In this document: positions 1 through 8,918 of the stretch, piece after piece
Layout of the letters: each line of letters begins with the position of its first letter
How positions within the stretch are numbered: position 1 is the stretch's first letter
IMG/VR virus record: IMGVR_UViG_3300020404_002094
Span: 1-64,000 of that record
Strand: one strand, 5' to 3'
DNA length: 64,000 nucleotides
From: a virus
Program-made: the position numbers and the translations under genes
Notes under the pieces: generated by a model
The model's input: the letters and a program-made list of their open reading frames with translations, nothing else
Told to the model about the DNA's origin: nothing
Databases searched by the model: none

Positions 1-735
1 TATTATGAAGGCGATATAATTCTTTTTAGATTAGAACATATACAAGCCACAACTATTAATTTAATATCTTTTGATTTAGAAGTTTCTAAATGGAGTTTAG
101 GTAAACAAGCACAACCTTTAGTGGTGGATACACAAATTCTATTAGAGGAAGATTGGAGTGATTTAGGTGTAGCGAATGGTTGGGTATTCAGACAACCATC
201 ATCTACTGCAGGATCTCCACAAAATATATGGACAGTTAGTAGTGACACTTCTAGAACTGGTAGTAATTCAGCTTATATAAGTGATGAAACTTGGGCTGGT
301 GGTGTACCACCGTATCAGTATGATGAAACTGGAGATGAAATAAATTCTTATATGTATGTAGATTTTGATGTCCCATCTAGTTGTATTGCATTAACAGTTA
401 GCTTTTATTGGACATGTGTAGGTGAGTCTTCGTTTGATTATGGAATGGTTGGATTGGCACCTACAACATTTACACCACGTGACGATGGCGAAGAAGGTGA
501 TTTTGAAGACTACGAAATGGGTGGTGGAACCGGTAATCGTTTAAATACTAGTTATGTGGCAGGTGCAACTGAGGGTAACTGGCAATTGGAGACAATATCA
601 GTACCTACTACTTTATGGACTCCTGGTGAACAAGCTAGATTTATGTTAAGGTGGAGAAATGATGGTACTGTTGGATCTCAACCACCAATTGCAATAGATG
701 ATATAACAATAACGTCACAATTTATCGTTACTTAA
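1..735 (+). CDS. Virion adhesin-like protein, 5' end outside window
   Basis: The reading frame is open from the first base to a TAA at 733-735, so the gene is cut by the window edge. The GTG at 121 is only an internal codon, because the 40 codons before it are coherent protein. The C-terminal ~200 residues have the look of a secreted beta-sandwich (jelly-roll) module: many Gly, Ser, Thr, Trp and Tyr, a segment like 'SNSAYISDETW', and an ending 'IAIDDITITSQF' of the sort that closes Bacteroidota choice-of-anchor or carbohydrate-binding-like domains. Its position before a small baseplate/fibre-type gene suggests a surface-exposed tail or baseplate component. The fold is inferred from residue pattern only; a direct receptor-binding role is possible but not shown. 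Confidence 0.6.
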   Translation, partial: YYEGDIILFRLEHIQATTINLISFDLEVSKWSLGKQAQPLVVDTQILLEEDWSDLGVANGWVFRQPSSTAGSPQNIWTVSSDTSRTGSNSAYISDETWAGGVPPYQYDETGDEINSYMYVDFDVPSSCIALTVSFYWTCVGESSFDYGMVGLAPTTFTPRDDGEEGDFEDYEMGGGTGNRLNTSYVAGATEGNWQLETISVPTTLWTPGEQARFMLRWRNDGTVGSQPPIAIDDITITSQFIVT

Positions 736-736
736 T

Positions 737-1105
737 ATGGAATTTTTTATAAATCAAAATAGTACTTTACCACCACTAAAAATGGAATTAATAAATGATG
801 GTAGAAATGATTTCAAAAAGTTTTTTGAAAAAATACAAAATGCAACTATTAAATTTAATATGTATGATGTAGATAATAAAGTTAAAAGAATCGCCAATTC
901 ACCGGCAGATATTGAATTAAAATGTGAATCTTGTGATATAGGTGGAGATGAAAACGAATATTATATTGTATATAATTGGAGAAATAGGGATACTAAAAAA
1001 GTTGGTAAATTTAACGGTGAATTTATTATAGAATTTTTAGACGGTACGGGAACATTAATTGCACCAATTAGAGACAAATTATTTATTAATGTCTTAGAAG
1101 TTTGA
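737..1105 (+). CDS. Small BppU-N-like baseplate/fibre protein
   Basis: 122 residues, with ATG one base after the upstream stop, so the two are co-transcribed. The sequence 'ATIKFNMYDVDNKVK' followed by a beta-rich region and 'GEFIIEFLDGTGTLIAPI' resembles the N-terminal Ig-like domain of phage baseplate upper proteins (BppU/DUF2479 type), which joins receptor-binding parts to the baseplate. It has one pair of close cysteines (ESCDIGG and upstream KCE) and no signal peptide. Family assignment rests on the motif and length only. It is the last gene before the DNA polymerase promoter. Confidence 0.5.
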   Translation: MEFFINQNSTLPPLKMELINDGRNDFKKFFEKIQNATIKFNMYDVDNKVKRIANSPADIELKCESCDIGGDENEYYIVYNWRNRDTKKVGKFNGEFIIEFLDGTGTLIAPIRDKLFINVLEV

Positions 1106-1131
1106 TAATTACATTTTTTTTCGTATATTTG
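1101..1131 (+). promoter_or_regulatory. Bacteroidota-type promoter of the DNA polymerase
   Basis: TTTG at 1101-1104, a 19-nt spacer, then TATATTTG at 1124-1131 match the -33 TTTG / -7 TAnnTTTG architecture of the Bacteroidota primary sigma factor. The start codon lies 24 nt downstream. This suggests early or middle transcription by unmodified host polymerase. Confidence 0.75.
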
Positions 1132-1155
1132 TAATAATAATTAATATTATATAAT

Positions 1156-4110
1156 ATGCCTGCAACTGTAAAAGAAATTGAAACATACTTAGAAGGATAT
1201 GACGATCAGAAATATATTGTAGGGGTTGAGTCTTCTTATAAGGAGAATAAAATAAGTCTAATAATTCACGACCCTGAAAACGGAAAACGTATTGAAAAAC
1301 ATAGGTTAAAACCTTTTTTATGGATGAAGTCTCCTAATATGACTGTTTTTTATAAAGGTGATAGAAGGAAGATAAAAGATAAAATGAAAGAGTATAAAGT
1401 TAAGTTTATACCACTAAATATTAATGACGAAAATAATGAGGTAGTTGAGAGGTTAGAATTAGGTTATAAGTTTTTAGTAAGATGTAAGGGTACATATGGT
1501 GATTTATTAAAGTTTTTTCAAGAAGGTGGTACACCAGTATATAGTGAAGAACATAGAGATAATTTTTTAGCAATCAACCCAACAGAACAATTTCTTATAC
1601 AAACAGGTAAACGATTATTTAAAGGTTTTGAAAATTATGATGATATACATCGTTTATCCTTTGATATTGAGACTACTAGTTTAGATCCATCAGATGGTAG
1701 GATTTTTCAAATAGGTATAAAAGATAATAGAGGATTTCAACATGTATTATCTATAGAAGGTGGGACAAGAAGAGAATTAAGGGAAAGGGAAAGAGAAGCT
1801 ATTATAACTTTTTTCAAAATTATAGATCACCTTAAACCAGCAATTATTGCGGGATATAACTCAGAAAATTTTGACTGGTATTATATAGTTAAAAGGGCAC
1901 AACTATTAAGATTAGAAATAGGACAAATTGCTAAAACATTAGGTAATATTCCTTTCTATAGAAAAAAACAGAGTTTAAAAATGGGTCCTGAGATGGAGTA
2001 TTATGAACAAACTGTTATGTGGGGTTATAATATAATGGATGTATATCATGCGGTTAGAAGGGCACAAGCAATTAATTCATCAATTAAACAAGCAAGTCTT
2101 AAATACATTACTAAGTATTCTAATGCGGCAAAACCTAATAGGGTTTATATTCCAGGCGATAAGATTAGTAAAGTATGGGAAGATGTAGATAATAAGTATT
2201 GGTTTATAGAAGAAAATGGAGAGTGGGGTATAGTTAGTGGTGATTTACCAGATAATAGTAAACAAGTTACTGGTAAATATATTGTAGAAAGATATCTAAT
2301 AGATGATTTATGGGAAACCGAAAAGGTAGATAATATATTTAATCAAGCAACCTTTCTTTTATCGAAGATATTACCTACTTCATTTATGAGATCATCAACT
2401 ATGGGTACGGCAGCCACATGGAAACTATTAATGTTAGGGTGGTCTTACCATAATGGGTTAGGTATACCACATACTATGCCGACTAAAGGTTTTACTGGTG
2501 GATTATCTAGACTATTAGAGGTAGGGTTTACAGAAAATGTAGTGAAGTTTGACTTTGCATCTCTATACCCATCTATTCAATTAACACACAATGTTTTTAC
2601 TGAGTGTGATGTCACAGGAGCAATGAGAGGATTACTTCAATATAATTACGATTATCGTAATTTATATAAAGAGTTAAAATCTAAACACGCTAAATTAGGT
2701 GAAAAAGAAAAATCAGAATATTATGATAAAAAACAATTACCATTAAAAATATTAAATAATGGTATGTTCGGTTCTATATCTGCACCTAATGTATTTCCTT
2801 GGGGTGATAGTAATATGGGGGAAAAGATTACTTGTACTGGTAGACAATACTTAAGACATATGATAAGATTCTTTAATAAAAAAGGATTTAGACCTTTAGT
2901 AGGTGATACTGATGGATTTAACTTTTCTATACCACAGTATGTAGAAGATAATATATATACTTCTAATGGTAATCATAGATTTAATGAGACAGGTAAAACG
3001 TATAGAGGGTTAGATGCCGTTGTGGCAGAATATAATGACAAGTATATGAAAGGGGTAATGGGATTAGATGTAGATGAAATATGTGAATCAACTATTAATT
3101 TAGCTCGTAAAAATTATGCAGATTTAATCGATGGAAAAGTAAAATTAGTAGGTAACACTATTAAATCTAAAAAATTACCTACGTACATTGCGGAATTTAT
3201 AGATGTGGGTATTCACATGTTATTAAAAGGTAAGGGATACGAATTTGTTAATGAATATTATGACACAATAGAAAAGATATATAATCAAGAAGTACCACTT
3301 TCTAAAATTGCTAATAAATCAAGAGTTAGAATGTCGGTTAAAGATTATGAAAAAAGATCATTACAATTAAATGTTGCTGGTAACCCATTACCTAAACAAG
3401 CACATATGGAATTAATTATAAAAGAAGGATTAACTGTAGATTTAGGTGATACTATTTATTACGTTAATACTGGTACAAAAAAGTCACACGGTGACGTACA
3501 AAAAGTTAATAAACCAAAGAAAGGGTGGAGTGAAAGTCAGATGGATATGTTTGCCAAAGAAGGTAAAAATTATGAAGAAAAAAAGAATACCCTTTTAAAA
3601 AATGGGTGGGAGATGTCATGGTCTGAAGATAATTGGGTTCGTAGTAATTCAAAAAATAAAGAAGCCAACACTGGTATATCAACTGATCAAGCATACGGAA
3701 CTCTTATGGGTGACTCTATAGTTAAACTTAATTGTAGATTAATACCTAATGATGTAATAGAAAATAATCCTGACGCTACAGGTGAATATAATATAGAAAG
3801 GTATATAGATGCATTTAACAAAAGAATAAAACCCTTATTAGTATGTTTCTCACCGGAAGTAAGAGACGATATTTTAATTACTACACCTTTAGATAGACAA
3901 TATTTCACTCAAAAACAATTAACTTTGACTTCTGGACAACCTATGAAAGAAGGTGATCAAGATACAATAGAGGATTTATTAACTATAACTAATGAAGAAA
4001 GGTTGTTTTGGGATTTAATAAACTTATCCCCAACATATATGTTCGAAGAATACAATATTGTAGATGAAAATTGTTTAGATAACAAACAGTCCGAGAGGTC
4101 TATATTGTAA
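1156..4110 (+). CDS. gp43: Family B DNA polymerase (T4 gp43-like)
   Basis: 984 residues; T4 gp43 is about 900. It is the phage replicative polymerase with 3'-5' proofreading. Exonuclease motifs are visible: Exo I FDIETT (D170, E172), Exo II NSENFD (N235, D240) and Exo III Y380-x3-D384. Polymerase motifs are all present: motif A DFASLYPS (D466), motif B K531-x3-N with FG at 538-539, and motif C GDTDG (D584, D586). All catalytic acids are intact, so it should be active. It has its own Bacteroidota-type promoter (1101-1131) with a ~24-nt leader and is isolated from the other replication genes at 38.4-45.3 kb. The 3' end overlaps the convergent neck-like gene by 36 bp. Confidence 0.97.
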   Translation: MPATVKEIETYLEGYDDQKYIVGVESSYKENKISLIIHDPENGKRIEKHRLKPFLWMKSPNMTVFYKGDRRKIKDKMKEYKVKFIPLNINDENNEVVERLELGYKFLVRCKGTYGDLLKFFQEGGTPVYSEEHRDNFLAINPTEQFLIQTGKRLFKGFENYDDIHRLSFDIETTSLDPSDGRIFQIGIKDNRGFQHVLSIEGGTRRELREREREAIITFFKIIDHLKPAIIAGYNSENFDWYYIVKRAQLLRLEIGQIAKTLGNIPFYRKKQSLKMGPEMEYYEQTVMWGYNIMDVYHAVRRAQAINSSIKQASLKYITKYSNAAKPNRVYIPGDKISKVWEDVDNKYWFIEENGEWGIVSGDLPDNSKQVTGKYIVERYLIDDLWETEKVDNIFNQATFLLSKILPTSFMRSSTMGTAATWKLLMLGWSYHNGLGIPHTMPTKGFTGGLSRLLEVGFTENVVKFDFASLYPSIQLTHNVFTECDVTGAMRGLLQYNYDYRNLYKELKSKHAKLGEKEKSEYYDKKQLPLKILNNGMFGSISAPNVFPWGDSNMGEKITCTGRQYLRHMIRFFNKKGFRPLVGDTDGFNFSIPQYVEDNIYTSNGNHRFNETGKTYRGLDAVVAEYNDKYMKGVMGLDVDEICESTINLARKNYADLIDGKVKLVGNTIKSKKLPTYIAEFIDVGIHMLLKGKGYEFVNEYYDTIEKIYNQEVPLSKIANKSRVRMSVKDYEKRSLQLNVAGNPLPKQAHMELIIKEGLTVDLGDTIYYVNTGTKKSHGDVQKVNKPKKGWSESQMDMFAKEGKNYEEKKNTLLKNGWEMSWSEDNWVRSNSKNKEANTGISTDQAYGTLMGDSIVKLNCRLIPNDVIENNPDATGEYNIERYIDAFNKRIKPLLVCFSPEVRDDILITTPLDRQYFTQKQLTLTSGQPMKEGDQDTIEDLLTITNEERLFWDLINLSPTYMFEEYNIVDENCLDNKQSERSIL

Positions 4111-5229
4111 AGATTTATTTAAGTTTTCTGCCTCACCTGCTTTTAATTCTAATTGTTTAGCGTTACTTAATCTTTCTAATCTAGCATCCAAATCTTCTAA
4201 TAATTTAGTTTGTTCTTCTTTACCTTCACTCAATAAACTGTCATAATCCATTGTTAATTCAGCATCTGGTACTTTTAATGCACCACTAAATTTACCTCTC
4301 ACTCTACCTAAGGCTTCTTTAAATAATGCCGTTAGATATCTTCTAACCCAAACTCTTGTTGGTTCATTTAAATCAGAATACATTAATTTAGATAGTGGAA
4401 CATCATTAGGTAATTTTATTATATCTTTATTCTCATTTAAACATAAATTTAATTCATCTTCGGACATACCATTAGTATCATAATAATAATACCACACTTT
4501 AGTTCCCGCTAAACCTATCTGATTACCTATTAAACCGGCAGCACTAAAAGATAGTCTACTTCCTGGTATTGGCATTAAATGTAGTAATCTAGTACCGTTA
4601 GGTCCTGCAGTAACCTTATGAGTTAATTCACTTCTCAATAACTTAGATTTTAAACTAAAATCAGAAGCTCTAAGTAATACGTCAAACGCAGGTGCAACAT
4701 AAAATCCACCGTTACCTAATCCTCCACCTTGACCCCAACCAGCGTAAGGTACTTGTCCGAAACCACCACCAAAACCATAGTCTCCAAAACCCGCAAATGA
4801 ATATAATGCATGATCAGTACTGTTTGGTGTTATCCATAACACTTCGTTAACTTCTCTACCACCAGGTATTTGGTAAACTTGTTGTCCCGCAACTATAGTT
4901 ACATAATCTTTTTTCATTTCCCACGGACCTCTATCTTGTAAACCTACTTGTTTAGAATATGCGTACGAAAACCTACTTTCAAAATCTAGTGAACGAGTGG
5001 TTAGTGCAAAAGCAATATCAATATTATCTGCTTCGTTACCTAGTAAAGATGACCATTGGTTTTCTATTAACCAATCTTGTACTCTTTGTGCATAGTCTTC
5101 AATTGCAGTTTCTAATAATGAACACATTTGATCATTATCTAATTCAATTTTTCTAATAGGTGCACCTAATCTATGCTTTATTAATGTGAATAATTCATCT
5201 TTTAATTTATCATTTAATGCATTTGCCAT
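4075..5229 (-). CDS. Neck / head-tail connector protein, gp13-like
   Basis: 384 residues. The N-terminus (LIKHRLGAPIRKIELDNDQM) matches the start of T4-like neck protein gp13 as found in marine myoviruses: a 'RLGAP..-E-.-dqm' segment, a helix with paired acids, then a beta-rich core with 'GQQVYQIPGGREVNEVLWI'. A Gly/Tyr-rich stretch with repeated GFGG and GQGGG lies in the middle, and a charged helical C-terminus (LLEDLDARLERLSNAK) follows. gp13-type proteins sit between portal and tail and complete the head. Unlike the other virion genes here it is on the minus strand, and it has its own ATATTTAT motif 18 nt upstream. It could instead be another connector protein; the virion role is fairly safe, the exact homologue less so. 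Confidence 0.6.
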   Translation of the reverse strand: MANALNDKLKDELFTLIKHRLGAPIRKIELDNDQMCSLLETAIEDYAQRVQDWLIENQWSSLLGNEADNIDIAFALTTRSLDFESRFSYAYSKQVGLQDRGPWEMKKDYVTIVAGQQVYQIPGGREVNEVLWITPNSTDHALYSFAGFGDYGFGGGFGQVPYAGWGQGGGLGNGGFYVAPAFDVLLRASDFSLKSKLLRSELTHKVTAGPNGTRLLHLMPIPGSRLSFSAAGLIGNQIGLAGTKVWYYYYDTNGMSEDELNLCLNENKDIIKLPNDVPLSKLMYSDLNEPTRVWVRRYLTALFKEALGRVRGKFSGALKVPDAELTMDYDSLLSEGKEEQTKLLEDLDARLERLSNAKQLELKAGEAENLNKSLQYRPLGLFVI

Positions 5230-5247
5230 AATTCTATGTATTTATTT

Positions 5248-5255
5248 ATAAATAT
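5248..5255 (-). promoter_or_regulatory. ATATTTAT-type promoter (minus strand)
   Basis: On the minus strand this reads ATATTTAT within AATATTTATAAATAAA and ends 18 nt before the ATG of the neck-like gene at 5229. It is paired with a plus-strand copy at 5260-5267, so each of the two divergent genes has its own motif. Confidence 0.55.
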
Positions 5256-5259
5256 TAAG

Positions 5260-5267
5260 ATATTTAT
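5260..5267 (+). promoter_or_regulatory. ATATTTAT-type promoter
   Basis: ATATTTAT ends 3 nt before the ATG at 5271 (6 nt before the ATG at 5274), so the transcript would be leaderless or nearly so. Confidence 0.55.
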
Positions 5268-5270
5268 TAA

Positions 5271-5681
5271 ATGATGAAAAGAAACCTAATAAAAAAAATT
5301 TTAAGAGAAGAAACTACTTACGAAGTAGAAAAAAATCTTTTTCCTTATACTAAAACAGATACACATAGTTCTACTGATATTGCAGTAGGTTTAATGCATA
5401 AGGCAATGAATCATTTGGCTTCTGCACTTAGAGATATAGAATCTGCAATACAATTCGCCTATGAAGCGGACACCAATAATGAAGAACTTATTGAGGGATT
5501 AGAAGATATTAGAAAATCTTTACTTCATGGTAGTGGACAAGGTGCGGGATGGAATGGTACAGAAGAACATGATAATATAATTAATGAATTAGGTTCATTA
5601 ATTGAAAAGTATAGTGACGGTAACGATAACTTTAATCTAAATGGTTCTCACGATCAGAAAGCTCCTGAAGGTACTCCTTAA
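5271..5681 (+). CDS. Small protein with candidate capsid-targeting tag
   Basis: 136 residues with two adjacent ATGs; the second (5274) gives MKRNLIKKILREE, the short basic-amphipathic start shared in style with other tagged genes of this phage. A cut after a Glu of 'ILREE' would release a ~123-residue acidic protein. The body has a helical segment (AMNHLASALRDIESAIQFAY, then EGLEDIRKSLLHGSG) and no recognisable catalytic motif. The only plus-strand gene between minus-strand neighbours, it carries its own ATATTTAT promoter and ends in a 50-bp tail-to-tail overlap with the oxygenase gene. Function unknown; head-internal location is inferred from the tag. Confidence 0.7.
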   Translation: MMKRNLIKKILREETTYEVEKNLFPYTKTDTHSSTDIAVGLMHKAMNHLASALRDIESAIQFAYEADTNNEELIEGLEDIRKSLLHGSGQGAGWNGTEEHDNIINELGSLIEKYSDGNDNFNLNGSHDQKAPEGTP

Positions 5682-6558
5682 TCATATTTACCCCATCATC
5701 AATAGTTTTAAATGATTTATCAGGTAAAAATGCTTTTTTTCCTATAATTACTGCAGGTAAAAAATCACTACCAACTTTTTTTGAAAAGGATTCATATAAT
5801 ACTTCATTTTCTTTATCATCTGTATCTATCTCTTTAAATTCTATATTAGATTCTTTAAGTTGGTTTTTTAAATTGTCACAGTGTGGACAACCTTTCATAC
5901 TGAATACTATTGGTACTGTTTTCATAATTATTTTTTCTGTATCTTTTATTTCTTTATTATGGCGACGTTCATATTTGTTTATTATAGGTTCAATTGCGAA
6001 TAAAATCAATAGTTTAAAAAAACTTTTTACCATTAAAAAAAAGTTTTTCTTTTTATTAAGTCTTACATTTATTGTATATCTAACACCACTTTTTAAAGGT
6101 AATGCTCCATGCCAACTCTTTATTTTTCTACCTGAAAATAAAAGAGCGTTTCCCACACCAAATTCTGAAGCATGTGCAGTTTTTTTCAACAACGGAAATA
6201 CAGTACCACTACCTTCATAATTATCATTAATAAAAATTAAAATGGTATAATCATCTCCATCGTAATGATGGGGCATAGAAGGCGCATCTTTAGTATATCT
6301 AAGACCGGCAGATCTTGTTACGTTATAATCTTTTAATTTTGGTATTTTTTTAATCTTATTTACTATAAGTTTATGTATTTCAGGAAATGTATCATTTAAT
6401 GTAGATTCATAAACTGAAAGTCTAAAACTTCCATGATTTACAGTTAGTCCGAATTGATGTAAATTAGTTTCGAATAAATTCTCTATTTTTTTTGCTTCTT
6501 CTTTAGAAAATATATTAATATTTTCCCATACCATTTTATTTTTCCACATCATTTTCAA
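5632..6558 (-). CDS. 2OG-Fe(II) oxygenase fused to glutaredoxin
   Basis: 308 residues in one uninterrupted frame. Residues 1 to ~185 look like a prolyl-4-hydroxylase-type 2-oxoglutarate/Fe(II) dioxygenase: the iron-binding H98-x-D100, the 'GSGTVFPLL' turn, distal H150 in 'SWHGALPL', and the following Arg in SGVRYT that would bind 2-oxoglutarate. Residues ~185-210 form a hydrophobic/basic linker (FFKLLILFAIEPI). Residues ~215-300 are a glutaredoxin/thioredoxin-fold domain with redox motif CPHC (C224, C227) and 'GSDFLPAVIIG' in place of the usual cis-Pro loop. The substrate of the oxygenase is unknown; phage members are proposed to modify proteins or nucleobases. The start overlaps the end of the helicase gene by 23 bp, suggesting translational coupling. 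An internal ATG before the redox domain could also give a free glutaredoxin. Confidence 0.85.
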   Translation of the reverse strand: MKMMWKNKMVWENINIFSKEEAKKIENLFETNLHQFGLTVNHGSFRLSVYESTLNDTFPEIHKLIVNKIKKIPKLKDYNVTRSAGLRYTKDAPSMPHHYDGDDYTILIFINDNYEGSGTVFPLLKKTAHASEFGVGNALLFSGRKIKSWHGALPLKSGVRYTINVRLNKKKNFFLMVKSFFKLLILFAIEPIINKYERRHNKEIKDTEKIIMKTVPIVFSMKGCPHCDNLKNQLKESNIEFKEIDTDDKENEVLYESFSKKVGSDFLPAVIIGKKAFLPDKSFKTIDDGVNMIKEYLQELSDRENHLD

Positions 6559-8353
6559 TCTTTTTAATAAATTCTTCTATAATATTTTCTTCACCCATAA
6601 TAGTTCCGATGATTTTCTTTTTTTCATTTAAAATATCCCACACTAATGTGTCTATTGTTTCATCTATTAACATATAATATATATTAACTGTTTTATTTTG
6701 ACCTATCCTATATGCTCTATCTTCCGCTTGTTCATGATTTCCCGGTACCCAGTCTAATGAATTCATAATTACTATCTCTGCAGCAGTTAAGGTTAATCCT
6801 ACACCGGCAGCCTTTATTTGTCCTACGAAAACTTTACAATTATCATCTTCTTGAAATCTATCAACCGCCAATTGTTTTTGTTTATCTGACATTCCTCCCC
6901 TTATACAAACACACTTATCTCCAAAATACCTAATAAACGCATCCATTTCGTCATTGAAGTTACAAAATATAATAGTTTTTTTATTTAGTTCTAATGCTTC
7001 TTCTACTTTTTCTATAGTATATGGAACAGTTTCCATAGCTATAAAAGTTCTTAACAATGTAGCTTCTACTAAATCTCTTGCGGGATTACCTTTTTTACCA
7101 TCTACTTTACGTTGTGCCAAATATTCTTCCCACACATTTTTATAACCGTCTACATTTTGTAATTCTAAATAAATTGGTGTTATAAGTTTATCTGGTAAAT
7201 CTAATACTTCTTCTTTTTTACGTCTTAAGATAGTTCTTTTAGTTTTTTGTGCTAATTCTTCTAAATTAGAAGCACCTTTAGTTACCCAAACAAACCTACC
7301 ACCTTTTTTAAATCTTACTCCTTCACAATAAGTTCTAGCATAATGTACCCAATTATTTGCAACCCCACATTCTATTATGGATAAAAGATTATAATAGTCC
7401 ATTGGTCTATTAGCGATGGGTGTACCTGTTAACAACCAACATCTTTTAGGAGAAAATCTTTTTGAAATATCTTTTAAAATTTTACCCCTTATACTTTTAT
7501 GATTTTTTACAAAGTGTGCTTCATCTAATATTATTAGATCTGGATTAAATTCAACTATTTCTCTTCTTAATTCCCAGTCTTCATATTTTTTACCTCTTTC
7601 TTCTATAGTATGAAAATTTTTTAATATATCATAATTTATAATAGTAAATCTATCTGGATCCCAATGTTTTCCCTTTATTATGGAGACATCTTCACAAAAG
7701 TTTTGTACTTCTCTCATCCAATTTATTTTTAAAGATGCTGGACAAACAATTAAAACTCTTTCTGCATTACATTCTAATGCAGCAACTATAGATTGATATG
7801 TTTTACCTAAACCCATATCATCCGCCAAAATACATTTTTTATTTTTTAATAAAAATTCTATACCTTCTTCTTGATGTTTAAATGCTCTCCAACCCCTTTT
7901 ATCTAAATCTATGTACTTTTCAAAGTCTACTTCTACTTCTACTTCCTCATAGTGAATATCTTCAATTAATTGAGTTTTAGGTATCCATATTAATTTAACT
8001 TCTTTTTGATTTTTATAAAATTTACATATTGCGTGTATTGCTTTATCACTTTCTGCCAATATAGTTTCTACTAATATTTTATTAATTGGTGTAGTCAATT
8101 TATACTCTTCTTTTAATTGATTTGAAAAATATTCAGTGATTTCTACAATTTTATTAATATTTTTAGGTATGTAATTAAAATAATTAGTAATATATTTTGT
8201 TTGACTATTAGTTAAAAAATATGATTTTTCGGTTTGATATTTTTTCTTTATATAATTAATATAGGGATTCTTACCATTATATGTAACTAATAGTTCTTCA
8301 ATTTTCAATCCTTTAATGTCTTTTATATCTAACATATTTCTAATTATAATCAT
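6536..8353 (-). CDS. SNF2-family DNA helicase/translocase
   Basis: 605 residues. Superfamily 2 SNF2-type motifs appear in order: I DDMGLGKT (~176-184), II DEAH (~274-278), III LTGTPI, IV TIIFCNF, V 'AAGVGLTLTAA' and VI EDRAYRIGQ. The RIGQ form of motif VI is diagnostic of SNF2/SMARCAL1-like translocases rather than T4 UvsW. It probably remodels replication forks or branched DNA, possibly filling the UvsW niche. The N-terminal ~150 residues are Lys/Ile-rich with no named domain. ATG at 8353 is chosen because it lies 12 nt from a palindromic promoter motif; an ATG at 8335 is possible. Downstream it couples to the oxygenase gene. Confidence 0.93.
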   Translation of the reverse strand: MIIIRNMLDIKDIKGLKIEELLVTYNGKNPYINYIKKKYQTEKSYFLTNSQTKYITNYFNYIPKNINKIVEITEYFSNQLKEEYKLTTPINKILVETILAESDKAIHAICKFYKNQKEVKLIWIPKTQLIEDIHYEEVEVEVDFEKYIDLDKRGWRAFKHQEEGIEFLLKNKKCILADDMGLGKTYQSIVAALECNAERVLIVCPASLKINWMREVQNFCEDVSIIKGKHWDPDRFTIINYDILKNFHTIEERGKKYEDWELRREIVEFNPDLIILDEAHFVKNHKSIRGKILKDISKRFSPKRCWLLTGTPIANRPMDYYNLLSIIECGVANNWVHYARTYCEGVRFKKGGRFVWVTKGASNLEELAQKTKRTILRRKKEEVLDLPDKLITPIYLELQNVDGYKNVWEEYLAQRKVDGKKGNPARDLVEATLLRTFIAMETVPYTIEKVEEALELNKKTIIFCNFNDEMDAFIRYFGDKCVCIRGGMSDKQKQLAVDRFQEDDNCKVFVGQIKAAGVGLTLTAAEIVIMNSLDWVPGNHEQAEDRAYRIGQNKTVNIYYMLIDETIDTLVWDILNEKKKIIGTIMGEENIIEEFIKKIENDVEK

Positions 8354-8365
8354 TTTTTTGCAAAG

Positions 8366-8379
8366 TATAAATATTTATA
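8366..8379. promoter_or_regulatory. Palindromic bidirectional ATATTTAT promoter
   Basis: TATAAATATTTATA is a perfect 14-bp palindrome containing ATATTTAT on both strands. It sits 12 nt from the ATG of the minus-strand helicase (8353) and 12 nt from the ATG of the plus-strand connector gene (8392), so one site can serve both divergent genes. Confidence 0.6.
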
Positions 8380-8391
8380 GGTAAAAGATAC

Positions 8392-8913
8392 ATGAAAAAT
8401 AACAGAAAAGTCCCAATTACGAGAGTAAACAAGTTTTTTTCACAAGAAGATTTTAATTTAGAAGTAGATTTTGGTAGAGAATGGTTAGAGGGTGACATAA
8501 ACATTAAAGTAGTTCTTTTTCAAGTAGATCAAAGTAAATCATTAACTGATGATATATATGGAGAATCTGCACCTAATGAAATAAGATTTAAAACACCGGT
8601 TGAATTGACTGTTAATTTCCAAATGGAATCTCCTAAAAATGAGGCTTGGAATCCTAATGGTAGTTTAAGACATTTAGAACATGGTAATCTAACTTTAGGC
8701 GTATATCAGTCACATTTAGATGAATTAGGTGTTGAGATTAATTATGGGGATTATATAGGATATCATGAAACTGAAGATAAAATGACTTACTGGACAGTAT
8801 CTAATAATGGTATAATAACATCAGACAACGCACACACTATTGCAGGTTATAAAGGTTTTTACAGAACTGTGACATGTGTACCTACACCTGAAGATGAATT
8901 TAAAGGTATTTAA
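8392..8913 (+). CDS. Head-tail connector / neck protein (gp14-like)
   Basis: 173 residues. The segment 'VVLFQVDQSKSLTDDIYGE', the following 'PVELTVNFQME' and later 'GVEINYGDYIGYHE' recall T4-like neck protein gp14 or head-closure proteins, where an 'x-D-x-(I/L)YGE' turn and a 'GD-I-Y' strand are typical. It would join head and tail in the virion. It opens a three-gene cluster directly before the tail sheath, with 5 nt to the next gene. The family match is from motif memory; a more general 'connector' label is safer. Confidence 0.55.
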   Translation: MKNNRKVPITRVNKFFSQEDFNLEVDFGREWLEGDINIKVVLFQVDQSKSLTDDIYGESAPNEIRFKTPVELTVNFQMESPKNEAWNPNGSLRHLEHGNLTLGVYQSHLDELGVEINYGDYIGYHETEDKMTYWTVSNNGIITSDNAHTIAGYKGFYRTVTCVPTPEDEFKGI

Positions 8914-8918
8914 TTAAA

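Noticed and set aside
121-735. GTG at 121 as the true start of the first gene
   Set aside because: The same frame is open with protein-like codons to base 1, so the gene simply continues from outside the window.
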